Counted from the stretch's first letter, positions 1-6,592 are shown. The stretch is 15,613 nucleotides of DNA from JBBCJT01 sp037190665 (GCA_037190665.1 JBBCJT010000123.1:1-15613); one strand, 5' to 3'. A program made the numbers and translations. Notes: generated by a model not told the origin, from the letters alone.

Positions 1-287
1 GCCAGCCGGCCGGTGGCGCGGGCGAAGTCGCGCACCTGGCGCGGATTGACCACCGCGACCGCCAGCCCGGCGGCACCGATCTCGGCGGCGGCCCGCAGCT
101 GCAGCCCGCCGGTGGCCTCCAGCACCACCAGGGCGGGCGGCGCCGTGCGCAGCCAGCCCAGCAGGTCGGCAAGACCCGCCGCGTCGTAGCCGAAGGTGTG
201 CGCCGCGCCATCGGGCAGCCGATGGACATCCAGCCGCGCCCTGGACACGTCGATGCCGACGAAAACCTCACCCTCCGCGGTCCCCAT
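1..287 (-). CDS. IS110-family RNA-guided recombinase (transposase), N-terminal part
   Basis: About 95 codons are visible from the ATG at 287-285 to the window edge, and the frame is open throughout. The translation shows the RuvC-like DEDD domain start: the first catalytic aspartate in VFVGIDVS (D13), the glutamate in VVLEATGG, and AVVNPRQVRDFARATG, which normally precedes the TDxxDA motif (outside the window). A Shine-Dalgarno-like AAGGAGGGG lies about 5 nt upstream of the ATG. It is clearly homologous to the IS-B recombinase; the segment around DAAGLADLL is intact here, where IS-B is frameshifted. In the family this enzyme, guided by a bridge RNA from the left end, excises and inserts the element. 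Whether this copy is intact cannot be seen. Confidence 0.9.
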   Translation of the reverse strand, partial: MGTAEGEVFVGIDVSRARLDVHRLPDGAAHTFGYDAAGLADLLGWLRTAPPALVVLEATGGLQLRAAAEIGAAGLAVAVVNPRQVRDFARATGRL

Positions 288-468
288 GGCGGCCCCTCCT
301 TGCCTGTGCGGGCGCGCCACGCGGCCCGGGCGACTGTTCGGGCTCAACACCGGGACGGACCGGTCCCCAGACTCTCCCACGGCTTCGATCAGCCCAGGGC
401 CAGGCGGGATCCGGACCGCCGCACGACGGCGAGCACGCCTACCTCGCCGTGTCGATCCACTACACACA
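288..468 (-). ncRNA. Candidate bridge RNA in the left end of IS-A
   Basis: Hand folding of the minus strand gives three parts, 5' to 3'. (1) A perfect 8-bp hairpin, arms 443-450 and 426-433. (2) A long stem, arms 406-418 and 356-368, with 11 pairs, one mismatch and one bulge. It encloses GGCCCT (396-401), a small hairpin (381-394) and GGGAGAG (372-378). (3) A second loop with a GCCC/GGGC stem (339-343 with 292-296) enclosing ACAGTCGC (330-337), a GGGC/GCCC apical hairpin and GCAAG (299-303). This is the order known for IS621-type bridge RNAs: 5' hairpin, target loop, donor loop. GGCCCT equals the flanking target half plus core at 469-474. RNA ends are not known. Confidence 0.6.
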
Positions 469-470
469 AG

Positions 471-505
471 GGCCGGGGTGAGGGTGGCCCCGCCGGCACC
501 ACGGT
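471..505. repeat. Half of a REP-like sequence next to IS-A
   Basis: The bases right after the IS-A core read GGCCGGGGTGAGGG. From general knowledge of proteobacterial intergenic REP sequences, this is the usual continuation of GCGGGAGAG. The missing half is expected beyond the other end of IS-A, outside the window. Intact related palindromes lie nearby at 560-584 and 647-669. The extent to 505 is approximate. Confidence 0.5.
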
Positions 506-538
506 GAGGTCTCACCTTCGCGCGGGTGCCCTCACCCT

Positions 539-554
539 CCCGCGCAAGCGCGGG
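539..554. repeat. Short GC palindrome of the REP cluster
   Basis: A perfect inverted repeat, CCCGCG (539-544) and CGCGGG (549-554), with a CAAG loop. It is the first of three hairpins in the intergenic stretch between IS-A and the tarD stop codon. It is GC-rich and has no T-run, so it looks more like part of a REP cluster than an intrinsic terminator. Confidence 0.5.
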
Positions 555-559
555 CCCCT

Positions 560-584
560 CCCTCTCCCGCCGGGCGGGAGAGGG
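560..584. repeat. REP-like palindrome 1
   Basis: A perfect 11-bp inverted repeat: CCCTCTCCCGC (560-570) and GCGGGAGAGGG (574-584), with a 3-nt loop. The same core recurs at 647-669, and a single arm recurs at 11815-11825, so this is a dispersed family. It could also act as a bidirectional terminator for tarD, whose stop codon is 116 bp away. Confidence 0.7.
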
Positions 585-646
585 GAACCTTGCGCGACGC
601 TTCCTGCCTCGACCCTTCTGCAACGCCCCCGAAAACGGGGAAGCCC

Positions 647-669
647 CCTCTCCCGCCGCGCGGGAGAGG
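647..669. repeat. REP-like palindrome 2
   Basis: A perfect 10-bp inverted repeat: CCTCTCCCGC (647-656) and GCGGGAGAGG (660-669), with a CGC loop. It is the second copy of the palindrome at 560-584. It lies 30 bp downstream of the tarD stop codon on the tarD strand, so it may also end that transcript. A smaller CCCCG/CGGGG hairpin lies between the two copies at 627-640. Confidence 0.7.
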
Positions 670-699
670 TGATCTTGCGTGACGGTCTTTGTGCGGCGG

Positions 700-1872
700 C
701 TATTCCGCCAGTTCGCGCATCACCGTGATCAGGTCCGACTTCCCCTCGAAGCCGATGCCCGGCAGGTCCGGCATGGTGATGTGCCCCGCCTCGACGCGCA
801 CGCCGTCGGGGAAGCCGCCATAGGGTTGGAACAGGTCGGGGTAGCTCTCGTTGCCGCCCAGTCCCAGGCCGGCGGCGATGTTCAGCGACATCTGGTGCCC
901 GCCATGCGGGATGCACCGCGCGGGCGACCAGCCGTTCGCGCGCAGCATTTCCAGTGTACGCAGGTATTCAACCAGCCCGTAGCTCAGCGCGCAGTCGAAC
1001 TGCAGCCAGTCCCGATCCGGTCGCATGCCGCCATAACGGATCAGGTTGCGTGCGTCCTGCATGGAGAACAGGTTCTCCCCGGTCGCCATCGGGCCGGGAT
1101 AGTGCTCCGCCAGCGCCGCCTGGATCGCGTAGTCGAGCGGATCGCCCGCTTCCTCGTACCAGAACAGGTCATAGGCCGAGAGCGCCTTCGCATAGGCGAT
1201 GGCGGTGGGCAGGTCGAAGCGGCCGTTGGCATCCACCGCGAGGCGGCAGCCCTTGGGCAGCATGCCCAGCACCGCCTCGATCCGGCCCTGATCCTCAGCG
1301 AGCGGGGCGCCGCCGATCTTCATCTTCACCACCGTGTAGCCGCGATCCAGATAGGACCGCATCTCGTCCTTGAGCTGGTCGTTGCCCTTGCCCGGGTAGT
1401 AGTAGCCGCCCGCCGCATAGACGAAGACGCGCGGATCGGCCGCGCCGCCGCCGTAGCGGTCGGCGAGCAGGCGGAACAGCGGCCGGCCCTCGATCTTCGC
1501 CACCGCGTCCCACACCGCCATGTCGATCGTGCCCATCGCGACGGAGCGTTCGCCGTGCCCGCCCGGCTTCTCGTTGCGGAACATCGCCGCCCAGATGCGG
1601 TGCGGATCGAGATTGTCGCCGGCGTCGTTCATCAGCGAGGCGGGATCGGCCTCGCGGATGCGCGGGATGAAGCGTTCCCGCATCAGCGCGCCCTGTCCGT
1701 AGCGGCCGTTGGAGTTGAAGCCGTAGCCCACCACGCGGCGGCCGTCGCGCACCGCGTCCGTCACCACCGCGACCAGGCTCAGCGTCATCCGGCTGAAGTC
1801 GATGTAGGCGTTGGCGATCGGCGAGGCGATCGGCTTGGTCACCTCGACGACGTCGAGGATGCGGACGGACAT
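700..1872 (-). CDS. tarD: D(-)-tartrate dehydratase (enolase superfamily)
   Basis: A 390-residue cytoplasmic enzyme that dehydrates D-tartrate to oxaloacetate with Mg2+. The start MSVRILDVVEVTKP is chosen because the length then matches TarD of Bradyrhizobium (about 389) and AGGGAG lies 7 nt upstream. A longer open frame to 2076 is only upstream sequence. The N-terminal capping domain covers roughly residues 1-130, followed by the barrel. Visible catalytic features are the KxK motif (K183, K185), metal ligands D214, E240 and E266, and H323 in CIPHGGHQ. Spacing equals the characterised enzyme plus one. The motif AAGGYYYPGKG is also typical. No tartrate transporter or regulator is adjacent; the upstream neighbour is a 61-residue protein on the same strand, separated by a hairpin. 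Function is assigned by remembered similarity. Confidence 0.92.
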   Translation of the reverse strand: MSVRILDVVEVTKPIASPIANAYIDFSRMTLSLVAVVTDAVRDGRRVVGYGFNSNGRYGQGALMRERFIPRIREADPASLMNDAGDNLDPHRIWAAMFRNEKPGGHGERSVAMGTIDMAVWDAVAKIEGRPLFRLLADRYGGGAADPRVFVYAAGGYYYPGKGNDQLKDEMRSYLDRGYTVVKMKIGGAPLAEDQGRIEAVLGMLPKGCRLAVDANGRFDLPTAIAYAKALSAYDLFWYEEAGDPLDYAIQAALAEHYPGPMATGENLFSMQDARNLIRYGGMRPDRDWLQFDCALSYGLVEYLRTLEMLRANGWSPARCIPHGGHQMSLNIAAGLGLGGNESYPDLFQPYGGFPDGVRVEAGHITMPDLPGIGFEGKSDLITVMRELAE

Positions 1873-1955
1873 CGGCTTCTCCCTGGCACGCGGTGCGTGT
1901 CCCGGGTGATGGCCGTGGCCGGGATGAAGGGCAAGGCCCTGCCCCGCAAGCAGAT

Positions 1956-1983
1956 CGGGCCCGCCGCTGGTGCGGCGGGCCCG
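1956..1983 (-). terminator. Strong hairpin between the 61-aa gene and tarD
   Basis: A perfect 12-bp inverted repeat, CGGGCCCGCCGC (1956-1967) and GCGGCGGGCCCG (1972-1983), with a TGGT loop. It lies 39 bp after the stop of the 61-residue gene and 84 bp before the tarD start. There is no U-tract on either strand, so termination is inferred from stem strength and position. Confidence 0.5.
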
Positions 1984-2021
1984 AAGCGGAGGTTCAGCCC
2001 CTGCACCGGGCCGGCGGCAAC

Positions 2022-2207
2022 TCAGTGCAGGGTCGTCGCCTCCGCCGAGATCGCGGCGGGATCGATCATCGCCCACCAGCCGCCGGTCGCATCCTCGATC
2101 AGCAGCCAGTGCGGCGACTCGTCCGTCCCCTCCCCGATCACGAACCGCGCATGGCCGGGACCCCGAGGCGTGAGGATCGCGATCGGCATGCTGAGCTGGC
2201 GGAACAT
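2022..2207 (-). CDS. Small protein of unknown function (61 aa)
   Basis: Begins MFRQLSMPIAILTPRG with GGAGAG 6 nt upstream, and ends ISAEATTLH. The open frame continues upstream to 2447, but only this start has a ribosome binding site and the extra residues are arginine-rich and unstructured. The sequence looks like a real compact protein: beta-like segments ARFVIGEG and HWLLIEDA and a WW pair (GGWWAMID). No signal peptide or membrane segment is seen. I do not recognise a family. It is followed by a strong hairpin, so it is probably its own unit and not cotranscribed with tarD. Confidence 0.65.
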   Translation of the reverse strand: MFRQLSMPIAILTPRGPGHARFVIGEGTDESPHWLLIEDATGGWWAMIDPAAISAEATTLH

Positions 2208-2593
2208 CCAGGCTCTCCGGATGAGGGTGATGGCGTGAACAACGCGACCGCGGCCGTTTGGTTTCGTGCGGGTGGGGCGGCGTGTGCGCGTTTCATCCGG
2301 TCGGCGCTCGGCGGCGGTTCTCAGGCCATGGATGCCCGGCATGCCTGCCCCGATCCCCGCGCCGTGGTGCGCCGCAAACCCTGCTTGGCATGGCGGCCGG
2401 TGCAGTCTAGGGTCCTCGCGCGGCGGGGCGGATGCGAGTCCGGCCACACCGGACGGGCCGGACCGACAGGCCCGCGATGGCGCCGCAACGATGCCACGAT
2501 CGCCGCCATGAACGGGTTCCGCCGCGCGCGGGTGCCCCGGGGCGACGCGGCGTGACCGGAATAACCAACGCGAACCGGACGAGAACGGATTTG
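2208..2593. other. Intergenic region between divergent genes (386 bp)
   Basis: No convincing gene. Open frames here are GC-rich, arginine-rich shadows without ribosome binding sites. It must hold the promoters of the 61-residue gene (leftward) and the DUF4167 gene (rightward). One possible sigma70-like site is listed separately. No strong hairpin, tRNA or repeat was seen. Confidence 0.5.
2385..2413 (+). promoter_or_regulatory. Possible sigma70-like promoter for the DUF4167 gene
   Basis: TTGGCA (2385-2390) and TAGGGT (2408-2413) are separated by 17 bp. The -35-like box is good and the -10-like box poor. It would leave a leader of about 175 nt before the DUF4167 start. Offered only as a candidate. 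Confidence 0.25.
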
Positions 2594-3019
2594 ATGAAAC
2601 GTATGCGCGGCCGCCACAACCGGGGCGGCGGGCCCATCCGGCACCACAGCGGCAGCGGTGGCATCCCGCTGAACCGGAACCACGTGTTCGACAGCAACGG
2701 GCCGGACATGCGCCTGCGCGGCACCGCGCAGCAGCTGTTCGAGAAGTATCTCCAGCTCGGCCGCGACGCCACGTCCTCGGGCGACCGGGTGACGGCGGAG
2801 AGTTACTTCCAGCACGCCGAGCATTATTTCCGCATCCTCAACGCCATGAACCAGGCGGCCGCCCAGCAGGCGCAGCAGTCCGGTCAGAACGCTCCGCGCC
2901 AGCGCGGTGGCGGCGAGGCGACCGAGGGTGAGGAAGGGGGCGAGGCCCAGGCCGTGAACGGCACCGGCGAGCAGCCGGAAGCCCGCGAGGTCGCGGCGGC
3001 CGCACCGCCGGAGGCGTGA
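2594..3019 (+). CDS. DUF4167 domain-containing protein
   Basis: 141 residues starting MKRMRGRHNRGGGP; a second in-frame ATG lies three codons later (2603). The N-terminus is basic and glycine/arginine-rich (residues 4-25) and looks nucleic-acid binding. Residues 38-84 are the conserved alphaproteobacterial DUF4167 core: MRLRGTAQQLFEKYLQLGRD, then the AESYFQHAEHYFRILN helix. The tail from about residue 90 is low-complexity Q/G/E/A and acidic. Function is unknown in the family; in alphaproteobacteria it is widespread and soluble. It stands alone here: the upstream gene is divergent and the downstream lipoprotein gene is convergent with a GC hairpin between. Confidence 0.9.
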   Translation: MKRMRGRHNRGGGPIRHHSGSGGIPLNRNHVFDSNGPDMRLRGTAQQLFEKYLQLGRDATSSGDRVTAESYFQHAEHYFRILNAMNQAAAQQAQQSGQNAPRQRGGGEATEGEEGGEAQAVNGTGEQPEAREVAAAAPPEA

Positions 3020-3054
3020 GCCCGCGCGGGCGGCGCGCCCAGGCGCGCGCGCCC
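3020..3054. terminator. GC-rich hairpins between convergent genes
   Basis: Right after the DUF4167 stop there is a perfect 12-bp palindrome (GCCCGCGCGGGC, 3020-3031). It overlaps a larger imperfect hairpin with arms 3028-3039 and 3042-3054. There is no U-tract. The place between convergent genes suggests a bidirectional terminator. Confidence 0.4.
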
Positions 3055-3062
3055 GCGACGGA

Positions 3063-3260
3063 TCAGTCCACCGCGCGGTCGATGGCGCGGCCGGCCCTCT
3101 CGGCCGGACCCGAAGGCGGATCGACGGCATCGCGCACCTGTTCGGCCGCGCGGTCGATGTCCTTGCCGGCCCGTTCGGCGGGCCCTTCCTCGAAACAGGC
3201 GGTCAGCGCCAGCAGGCCGGTCAGGGCGAAGGCGCAGCGGAAGGCAGTCATGGCCGTCAT
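3063..3260 (-). CDS. Small lipoprotein with an internal repeat (65 aa)
   Basis: Starts MTAMTAFRC with GAGGAGA about 6 nt upstream; a second ATG three codons later is possible. Residues 8-21 form a short hydrophobic signal ending in the lipobox LTAC (C22), so the mature peptide of about 44 residues should be lipid-anchored. The mature part contains two copies of a 15-residue unit: GPAERAGKDIDRAAE (26-40) and GPAERAGRAIDRAVD (51-65), joined by a D/P linker. Small lipoproteins with a GPAE(R/K)AG motif are common in proteobacteria but their role is unknown. It is transcribed away from parE; the 168-bp divergent region between them should hold both promoters. Confidence 0.8.
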   Translation of the reverse strand: MTAMTAFRCAFALTGLLALTACFEEGPAERAGKDIDRAAEQVRDAVDPPSGPAERAGRAIDRAVD

Positions 3261-3428
3261 CGTTGTCTCCTCGGCTCGCGCCCGCGAAACCGGGCGCCGT
3301 CTGTCCCGACCTGAACGCGGGCTGCGCCGTGGCGGTTGCGCCGGCGTCTTCCCCGCCTTTCGCACCCGCACGGTTGCGGGCGACTCCCCGGCGCGGCTAG
3401 AACCCGCCCCGACCCACCGGAACGCAAC

Positions 3429-5405
3429 ATGAACGACGATCTGTTCGGCCGGGCCGCAGGCGGCCGGGCCGAGACCTATTCCGCCAAGGACATCGAGGTG
3501 CTGGAGGGGCTGGAGCCCGTCCGGCGCCGGCCCGGCATGTATATCGGCGGCACCGACGAGACGGCGCTGCACCACCTCGCCGCCGAGATCCTGGACAACT
3601 GCATGGACGAGGCGGTGGCCGGCCATGCGAGCTTCATCGAGATGAAGCTGGAGGCGGGCGACTGGCTGACCGTCCGCGACAACGGCCGCGGCATCCCCGT
3701 CGATCCGCACCCGAAGTTCAAGGACCGCTCGGCGCTGGAGGTGATCTTCACCACGCTGCATTCGGGCGGGAAGTTCGGCGGCAAGGCCTACGCCACCTCG
3801 GGCGGCCTGCACGGCGTCGGCAGTTCCGTGGTCAACGCGCTCGCCGAGCGGCTGGAGGTGGAGGTCTCGCGCGACCGGCGTGTCTGGAAGCAGGCCTATG
3901 CGCGCGGCAAGCCGGTGTCGAAGCTGATCGATGCCGGCCCGGTCACCAACCGCCGGGGCACGACGATCCGCTTCAAGCCCGACCCGACGATCTTCGGCGC
4001 CGCGCTGCACTTCAAGCCGGAGCGGCTGTACCGGATGTGCCGGTCCAAGGCGTACCTGTTCCGGGGCGTGGAAATCCGCTGGTCCTGCGATCCGTCGCTG
4101 CTGATCGGCGACGCGGTGCCGGCGGAGGCCGTGCTGCACTTCCCGGGGGGACTCGCCGACAGCCTCGCCGCCGACACCGAAGGGCTCACGCGCGCCATCC
4201 CCTCGGTCTGGTCCGGGGATGCGGATTTCCCCGATGCGCAGGGCCGCGCCGAATGGGCGGTGACCTGGGTGGAGCGGGGCGACGGTTTCCTGCACACCTA
4301 CTGCAACACCGTCCCGACCCCGCTCGGTGGCACGCATGAGGCCGGGTTCCGCGCCGCGCTGCTGAAGGGGCTGCGCGCCTATGGCGAGCTGAAGAAGGAG
4401 CGTCGCGCGGCGCAGGTCACGGGCGAGGACCTGCTGGGCGGTGCGGCGGCGAAGCTGTCGGTCTTCGTGCGCGATCCGCAGTTCCAGGGCCAGACCAAGG
4501 AGAGGCTGACCAGCCCTACGGCGGCAAAGCTGACCGAAGCCGCGCTGCGCGACCGGTTCGACCACTGGCTGGCGGGCGATCCCGCCACCGCGGACAACCT
4601 GCTCGCCTTCGCCATCGAGCGCGCGGAGGAGCGCATCCGCCGCCGCGAGGCGAAGGACACGCCGCGCAAATCCGCCACGCGCAAGCTGCGCCTGCCCGGC
4701 AAGCTCGCCGACTGCACGAACGAGGGCACCGAGGGCACGGAGCTGTTCCTCGTGGAGGGCGATTCCGCCGGCGGGTCCGCCAAGCAGGCGCGCGACCGCG
4801 CGACCCAGGCGGTGCTGCCGCTGCGCGGCAAGATCCTCAACGTCGCCTCCGCGTCGGCCGACAAGCTGAAGCAGAATCAGGAGCTGAAGGACCTGATCGA
4901 GGCGCTGGGCTGCGGCGCGGGCGACCGCTTCTCGCTCGACCGGCTGCGCTACGGCCGCATCATCATCATGACCGACGCGGACGTGGACGGCGCCCACATC
5001 GCCTCGCTGCTGATGACGTTCTTCTATCGCGAGCTGACCGAGCTGGTGCGCGCCGGCAGGCTGTACCTCGCCTGCCCGCCGCTCTACCGGCTGAGCCAGG
5101 CGGCGAAGACCGTCTACGCGATGGACGACGCCGACCGCGACCGCAAGTTGAAGGCGGAGTTCAAGGCCGGCAGCAAGGTGGAGATCAGCCGCTTCAAGGG
5201 CCTCGGCGAGATGCCGCCGGCGTACCTGACGGAAACGACGATGGACCCGCACAAGCGCACGCTGCTCAAGGTCGTCGCCCCGCCGGAAGCGCGCGCGCAT
5301 ACCAATGAGATCGTCGAGAGCCTGATGGGCAAGAAGCCGGAACTGCGCTTCCGCTTCATCCAGGACAACGCGAAGACGCTCGCGGAGGAGGCCGTGGACG
5401 TCTGA
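3429..5405 (+). CDS. parE: DNA topoisomerase IV subunit B
   Basis: A 658-residue ATPase subunit of topoisomerase IV, which decatenates and relaxes DNA with ParC. Visible motifs: PGMYIGG (35-41), the Mg/ATP site EILDN (E53-N57), DNGRGIP (84-90), the GGLHGVGSS lid (125-133), the QTK loop lysine K357, and the TOPRIM domain with EGDSAGG (from E443) and DADVD (D516, D518, D520), then RFKGLGEM. The length and the lack of a GyrB-type insertion favour ParE over GyrB, as does the start of the protein. The stop codon TGA (5403-5405) overlaps the inferred insertion core of IS-B, but the reading frame and C-terminus look normal. Before the insertion the AraC gene would have followed by about 32 bp. Confidence 0.95.
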   Translation: MNDDLFGRAAGGRAETYSAKDIEVLEGLEPVRRRPGMYIGGTDETALHHLAAEILDNCMDEAVAGHASFIEMKLEAGDWLTVRDNGRGIPVDPHPKFKDRSALEVIFTTLHSGGKFGGKAYATSGGLHGVGSSVVNALAERLEVEVSRDRRVWKQAYARGKPVSKLIDAGPVTNRRGTTIRFKPDPTIFGAALHFKPERLYRMCRSKAYLFRGVEIRWSCDPSLLIGDAVPAEAVLHFPGGLADSLAADTEGLTRAIPSVWSGDADFPDAQGRAEWAVTWVERGDGFLHTYCNTVPTPLGGTHEAGFRAALLKGLRAYGELKKERRAAQVTGEDLLGGAAAKLSVFVRDPQFQGQTKERLTSPTAAKLTEAALRDRFDHWLAGDPATADNLLAFAIERAEERIRRREAKDTPRKSATRKLRLPGKLADCTNEGTEGTELFLVEGDSAGGSAKQARDRATQAVLPLRGKILNVASASADKLKQNQELKDLIEALGCGAGDRFSLDRLRYGRIIIMTDADVDGAHIASLLMTFFYRELTELVRAGRLYLACPPLYRLSQAAKTVYAMDDADRDRKLKAEFKAGSKVEISRFKGLGEMPPAYLTETTMDPHKRTLLKVVAPPEARAHTNEIVESLMGKKPELRFRFIQDNAKTLAEEAVDV

Positions 5406-5421
5406 GCGACTGTGTTGTGTG

Positions 5422-6376
5422 TCAAGCGCGAACGGGTTGCCACGGTGTCCTGTCCCGAATGATGGCGTTGAGGATGGTCAGCAGTTTGCGGGCGACGGCG
5501 ACGAGGGCGAGCATCTTGGGCTTGCCGGCGGCGACGAGGCGTTCGTAGAAGGCCTTGAGAGCGGGGTTGTGCCGGCTGGCAGTGACGGCGCCCATGTGCA
5601 GCGCGGCGCGCACGCAGGCGCGACCGCCGCCGATGAAGCTGCGGCCCTTCCACTGGCCGGACTGGCGTGTCCAGGGCGCGAGGCCGGCCAGGGCGGCGAT
5701 CTGGCGACGGTCGAGCCGCCCGATCTCAGGCAGTTCGGCGATCATGGTCCGCGCGATGGTGGGGCCGATGCCGGGGACCGAGGTGAGCAGATCCTCGTTC
5801 TCGCGCCAGGCGGGGCTGCCGCGGACGTCGCTGTCGATCTCGCTGTCGAGTTCAGAGAGTTCGCGCTGGAGGGCGTCGAGCAGGCGGGCGATGCTGCGCT
5901 GCAGGCGCCGTTCGGCGAAGCGCTTCAGGCGCTGCCGCTCGGCCACCATCATGGCGATGATCTGGCGGCGGCGGGCGACGAGGTCGGCCAGGCGCGTGGT
6001 GGCCTCGTCGGGCAGTGGGCGGATGGCAGGCCGGGTGGCAGCCACGAAGGCGGCGATCAGGCGCGCGTCGATCGGATCGGTCTTGGCACGCTGGCCAAGG
6101 GCGCGGCCGAAGGCGCGGACCTGGGCCGGATTGACGACGACGACCGGCAGGCCGGCCGCGGCGAGGGTGGCGGCGACGACGGTCTCGAAGCCGCCGGTGG
6201 CCTCAAGGGCGACCGCCGCGGCGGCGAGCGGGGCCAAGCGCGCAGCCAGGGCCTCGAGGCCGGCCGGCCGCGTCGCGGGCGACGACGAAGACCTCGCCGC
6301 CGGGCAGGACCGCGACATCGAGGCGGTCCTTGGAGACATCGATACCAACAAAGATCGTCGGGGCAGTGGCTTCCAT
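5422..6376 (-). pseudogene. IS110-family recombinase, frameshifted by a 4-bp repeat expansion
   Basis: The N-terminus starts at the ATG at 6376 (FVGIDVS, D13) and reads to DAAG near 6263. It then leaves frame, and the rest continues in another frame to the TGA at 5422. At 6258-6269 GGCC occurs three times in tandem; removing one copy restores DAAGLEALA, as in IS-A (DAAGLADLL). The repaired protein would be 316 residues, a normal length. It would have the RuvC-like residues D13, E57 (ALEATGG), D99 and D102 (KTDPIDA), and the C-terminal transposase domain with the catalytic serine S238 in RQSGQWKG. So the gene is either inactivated, misassembled or, less likely, frameshift-decoded. SD-like AAGGA lies upstream of the ATG. 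Confidence 0.85.
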
Positions 6377-6377
6377 G

Positions 6378-6559
6378 GCGACCCGTCCTTGCGCAAGCGG
6401 GCTTCGGGAGCGGCCCAAGCGACTGTTCGGGTTCACAGGAACGACGGAAGGGGGACCAAGCTCAGACACGGGCTCGGACACCCAAGGGCCTACCGGTCTC
6501 CCCTCCGCCACCGCACCAGCAACCTTACCGGTCACCCGTGACGGAGGGCGAGACTTACA
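6378..6559 (-). ncRNA. Candidate bridge RNA in the left end of IS-B
   Basis: On the minus strand a 12-nt stem (arms 6495-6506 and 6446-6457, 11 of 12 positions paired, one A-C mismatch) encloses GGCCCTT (6484-6490), a small hairpin (6470-6483) and GTCTGAG (6461-6467). Further 3', an ACCCG/CGGGT stem (6428-6432 with 6381-6385) encloses ACAGTCGCT (6418-6426), a GGGC/GCCC hairpin and GCAAG (6388-6392). ACAGTCGCT is identical to the element's right end plus core (5405-5413). GTCTGAG is identical to the parE-side flank plus core (5400-5406). In the IS621 model these would be the left donor guide and right target guide; GCAAG would pair with the left end (CTTGT, one wobble). Transcript ends are unknown. 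Confidence 0.65.
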
Positions 6560-6592
6560 AGGGCGGAGACGCTCGCCGGGAGGACACGCCTC

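Larger units (their letters stand above)
1..470 (-). mobile_element. IS110-family element IS-A, partial (left end and recombinase N-terminus)
   Basis: The element runs off the left edge of the window. Its recombinase gene starts at 287 and reads leftward, and the non-coding left end occupies 288-468. I place the outer boundary at a core AG (469-470; CT in element orientation). There the sequence matches IS-B: both left ends begin CT-TGT in element orientation and lie about 180 nt upstream of the recombinase start. Beyond 470 the sequence is REP-like and unrelated to the flank of IS-B. IS110 elements have no conventional terminal inverted repeats and use a short core dinucleotide, which fits. 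The right end is outside the window. Confidence 0.85.
5405..6561 (-). mobile_element. IS110-family element IS-B, complete but with a broken recombinase gene
   Basis: About 1.15 kb between parE and the AraC gene. I place core AG dinucleotides (CT in element orientation) at 5405-5406 and 6560-6561. The left end (right side here) begins TGTAAG and the right end finishes ACACAGTCG. The recombinase lies at 6376-5422, with about 183 bp of left end and about 15 bp of right end. The boundary is supported by IS-A, which shows the same CT-TGT at the same distance from the start codon, and by guide-like matches described under the bridge RNA. No long inverted repeats or target duplications, as expected for IS110. 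The exact ends are inference. Confidence 0.85.

Noticed and set aside
198..728. Plus-strand open frames across IS-A left end and the REP cluster
   Set aside because: They cross the IS boundary and the palindromes and have no domain or ribosome binding site; the region is explained by the bridge RNA and repeats.
679..2238. 519-residue plus-strand open frame opposite tarD
   Set aside because: Antisense of tarD, whose catalytic residues are all identified; composition is histidine/arginine/valine-rich shadow type.
2385..2403. Possible sigma54 promoter (TTGGCA ... TGCA)
   Set aside because: The GG and GC elements are 13 bp apart instead of 10, so it does not fit the -24/-12 spacing.
3063..5300. 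745-residue minus-strand open frame opposite parE
   Set aside because: It is the antisense of parE, rich in R, A, H and V as expected from high GC3. Only its last 65 residues, which lie outside parE, are a real gene (the lipoprotein).
6258..6269. Programmed ribosomal frameshift in IS-B instead of a mutation
   Set aside because: IS110 recombinases are normally single-frame, IS-A is in frame at this point, there is no slippery heptamer, and one GGCC removal fully explains the shift.
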